A DNA stretch of 16,243 bases, from contig JAGWRH010000104.1 of assembly GCA_028876695.1 (NCBI GenBank), forward strand, positions 1 to 16,243. The letters run 5' to 3'. This document shows, in pieces, positions 15,335 through 16,243 of this stretch (within the stretch, counting starts at the first letter, position 1; each line of letters starts with the position of its first letter). The notes below the pieces were generated by a model. The model was not told where the DNA came from, ran no database searches, and worked only from the letters and a program-made list of their open reading frames with translations. The translations under genes were made by a program, and so were the position numbers. This stretch comes from Acidobacteriota bacterium (GTDB lineage Bacteria; Acidobacteriota; Terriglobia; Acidiferrales; UBA7541).

Positions 15335-16099
15335 ATGCCGCGTCTCAAAAATCAGGTTGCGTTCGTGACGGGAGCCGGCCGCGGAATTGGACAGGCGATG
15401 GCCCTCGCTTTCGCGGAGGAGGGCGCAATCGTCGGCGTGGCGGACATCGATCCGGCGACTACGAGGTCAACGGTGAGCCAGATTGAGCAAAATGCAGGCA
15501 CCGCACGCGCGTTCCCGATTGACGTCAGTAAGCGAGAGGACGTGCTTCGTTCCGTGGCTGAACTCGCTTCTGAATTCGGCCGCCTCGACATAGTGGCCAA
15601 CAACGCGATCGTGTTTCGCAACGAGCCGGTGTCGGAAGTACGGCCGGAGACGATCGAAAGAATGATTTCGGTAGGTCTGACGTCGCTCTTCTGGGCGGCG
15701 CAAGCCGCTTTGCTCCACATGGACCCGGAACGCGGCGGAGTGATTATCAACAACACTTCGCCGGTGGCGGAGCTTGGCATCCCGCGCGCAAGCGTCTATT
15801 CAGCAATCAAGGGCGGAGTGTCGTCTTTGACTCGTGCGCTGGCGGTTGAATTTGGCCCTCGCCGGATTCGAGTCAACGCAGTGTGCCCCAGCTCGGTGCC
15901 GACGCCGGGTGCGCGCGAGCTGAATAAGAACGACGAAGCAGTATACGAGGTCCGGCGCAGGCGAACGCCCTTGGGCCGCCTCGCGAGTGCGGAGGATATC
16001 GCCTCGGCCGCAGTATTTCTGGCGTCATCGGAAGCTTCTTTCATTACCTCGGTAGTGTTAAGAGTCGATGGCGGGGCAGTTGTGTACGGCGGGGCGTGA
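15335..16099 (+). CDS. short-chain dehydrogenase/reductase
   Basis: This 254-residue classical SDR has the cofactor loop TGAGRGIG at residues 12-19 and Asp37 after the second strand, which favours NAD over NADP. NNA is at 89-91, and the catalytic set is Ser142, Tyr155 and Lys159 (YSAIK). The C-terminus VLRVDGG is typical. Unusual details are NNAI where most have NNAG, NNTSP at the serine, and CPSSVPTP where most have a Pro-Gly pair. The ATG at 15335 with GGGAG 7 bases upstream is preferred to an upstream TTG. It follows the lactonase-type gene by 177 bases on the same strand. It probably interconverts a hydroxyl and a keto group in the same pathway; the substrate is unknown. Confidence 0.94.
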   Translation: MPRLKNQVAFVTGAGRGIGQAMALAFAEEGAIVGVADIDPATTRSTVSQIEQNAGTARAFPIDVSKREDVLRSVAELASEFGRLDIVANNAIVFRNEPVSEVRPETIERMISVGLTSLFWAAQAALLHMDPERGGVIINNTSPVAELGIPRASVYSAIKGGVSSLTRALAVEFGPRRIRVNAVCPSSVPTPGARELNKNDEAVYEVRRRRTPLGRLASAEDIASAAVFLASSEASFITSVVLRVDGGAVVYGGA

Positions 16100-16243
16100 G
16101 AATGCCGCGGATTCGCGACGTGCGCTACGGGACCTATCGACCGCGGCGCTGAACCTCGAACCAGCGGCAAGCTTTATCAGCGGTAGTAACGAACGATGCA
16201 TTCAGCGACGCACGAGGGTTTTTCTGCTCCGCGACACTCCAAG
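16100..16243. other. right-edge tail, no supported gene
   Basis: An ATG at 16102, two bases after the SDR stop, opens only 16 codons (MPRIRDVRYGTYRPRR) before a TGA. The opening residues are reminiscent of the N-terminus of enolase-superfamily proteins, but the frame gives nothing recognisable afterwards. On the minus strand a frame enters from the right edge and stops at 16134-16136; it is too short to judge. Confidence 0.4.

Noticed and set aside
16102..16152. Start of an enolase-superfamily gene after the SDR
   Set aside because: The frame stops after 16 codons, and the remaining sequence to the edge shows no continuation of such a protein in any frame.
16134..16243. C-terminus of a convergent minus-strand gene entering from the right edge
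   Set aside because: Only about 36 codons are visible and no motif is recognised, so it cannot be told from chance.

Overview
The window looks like a piece of an Acidobacteriota chromosome, inferred from gene content and not from a marker gene. The left edge carries the C-terminal end of a large Oar-like TonB-dependent receptor of the kind expanded in that phylum. The DNA is GC-rich, and the genes are ordinary metabolic genes with well-formed ribosome binding sites. I see no insertion sequence, CRISPR array, phage gene, tRNA or rRNA.

Layout. (1) 2-1477 (+): receptor fragment, open at the left edge. (2) 1478-1786: an intergenic stretch with a possible 17-codon leader ORF or small RNA, whose last codons match the anti-Shine-Dalgarno complement, followed by a strong hairpin. 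(3) 1787-3574 (-): a metallo-beta-lactamase-fold hydrolase followed by a secreted protein with two similar NTF2-like halves. (4) 3831-6277 (+): a probable selenoprotein of the UGSC type, interrupted by one in-frame TGA at 4248-4250 that lies in a UxxC motif and is followed by a SECIS-like hairpin; then an exported rhodanese-domain protein and a strong intrinsic terminator. (5) 6393-6935 (+): family I inorganic pyrophosphatase. (6) 7034-11131 (-): a tight coxS-coxL-coxM-coxG operon encoding a molybdenum hydroxylase of the form II CO-dehydrogenase type (AYRGAGR active-site loop). (7) 11356-12228 (-): an alpha/beta hydrolase with a recognisable promoter. (8) 12618-16099 (+): a GMC-family FAD oxidoreductase, a second metallo-beta-lactamase-fold hydrolase of the lactonase type, and a short-chain dehydrogenase, probably a small catabolic cluster.

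The main result is the selenoprotein. A standard gene caller would split it into a 139-residue protein ending at the TGA and a 446-residue protein with a false GTG start. Read through the TGA, it is one 592-residue protein with a Tat-like signal. If this holds, the organism must encode selA, selB, selC and selD elsewhere. Pairing with a rhodanese suggests thiol or selenol redox chemistry outside the cytoplasm, but the substrate is unknown. Second is the short ORF at 1630-1683, with its unusually long match to the 16S rRNA 3' end.
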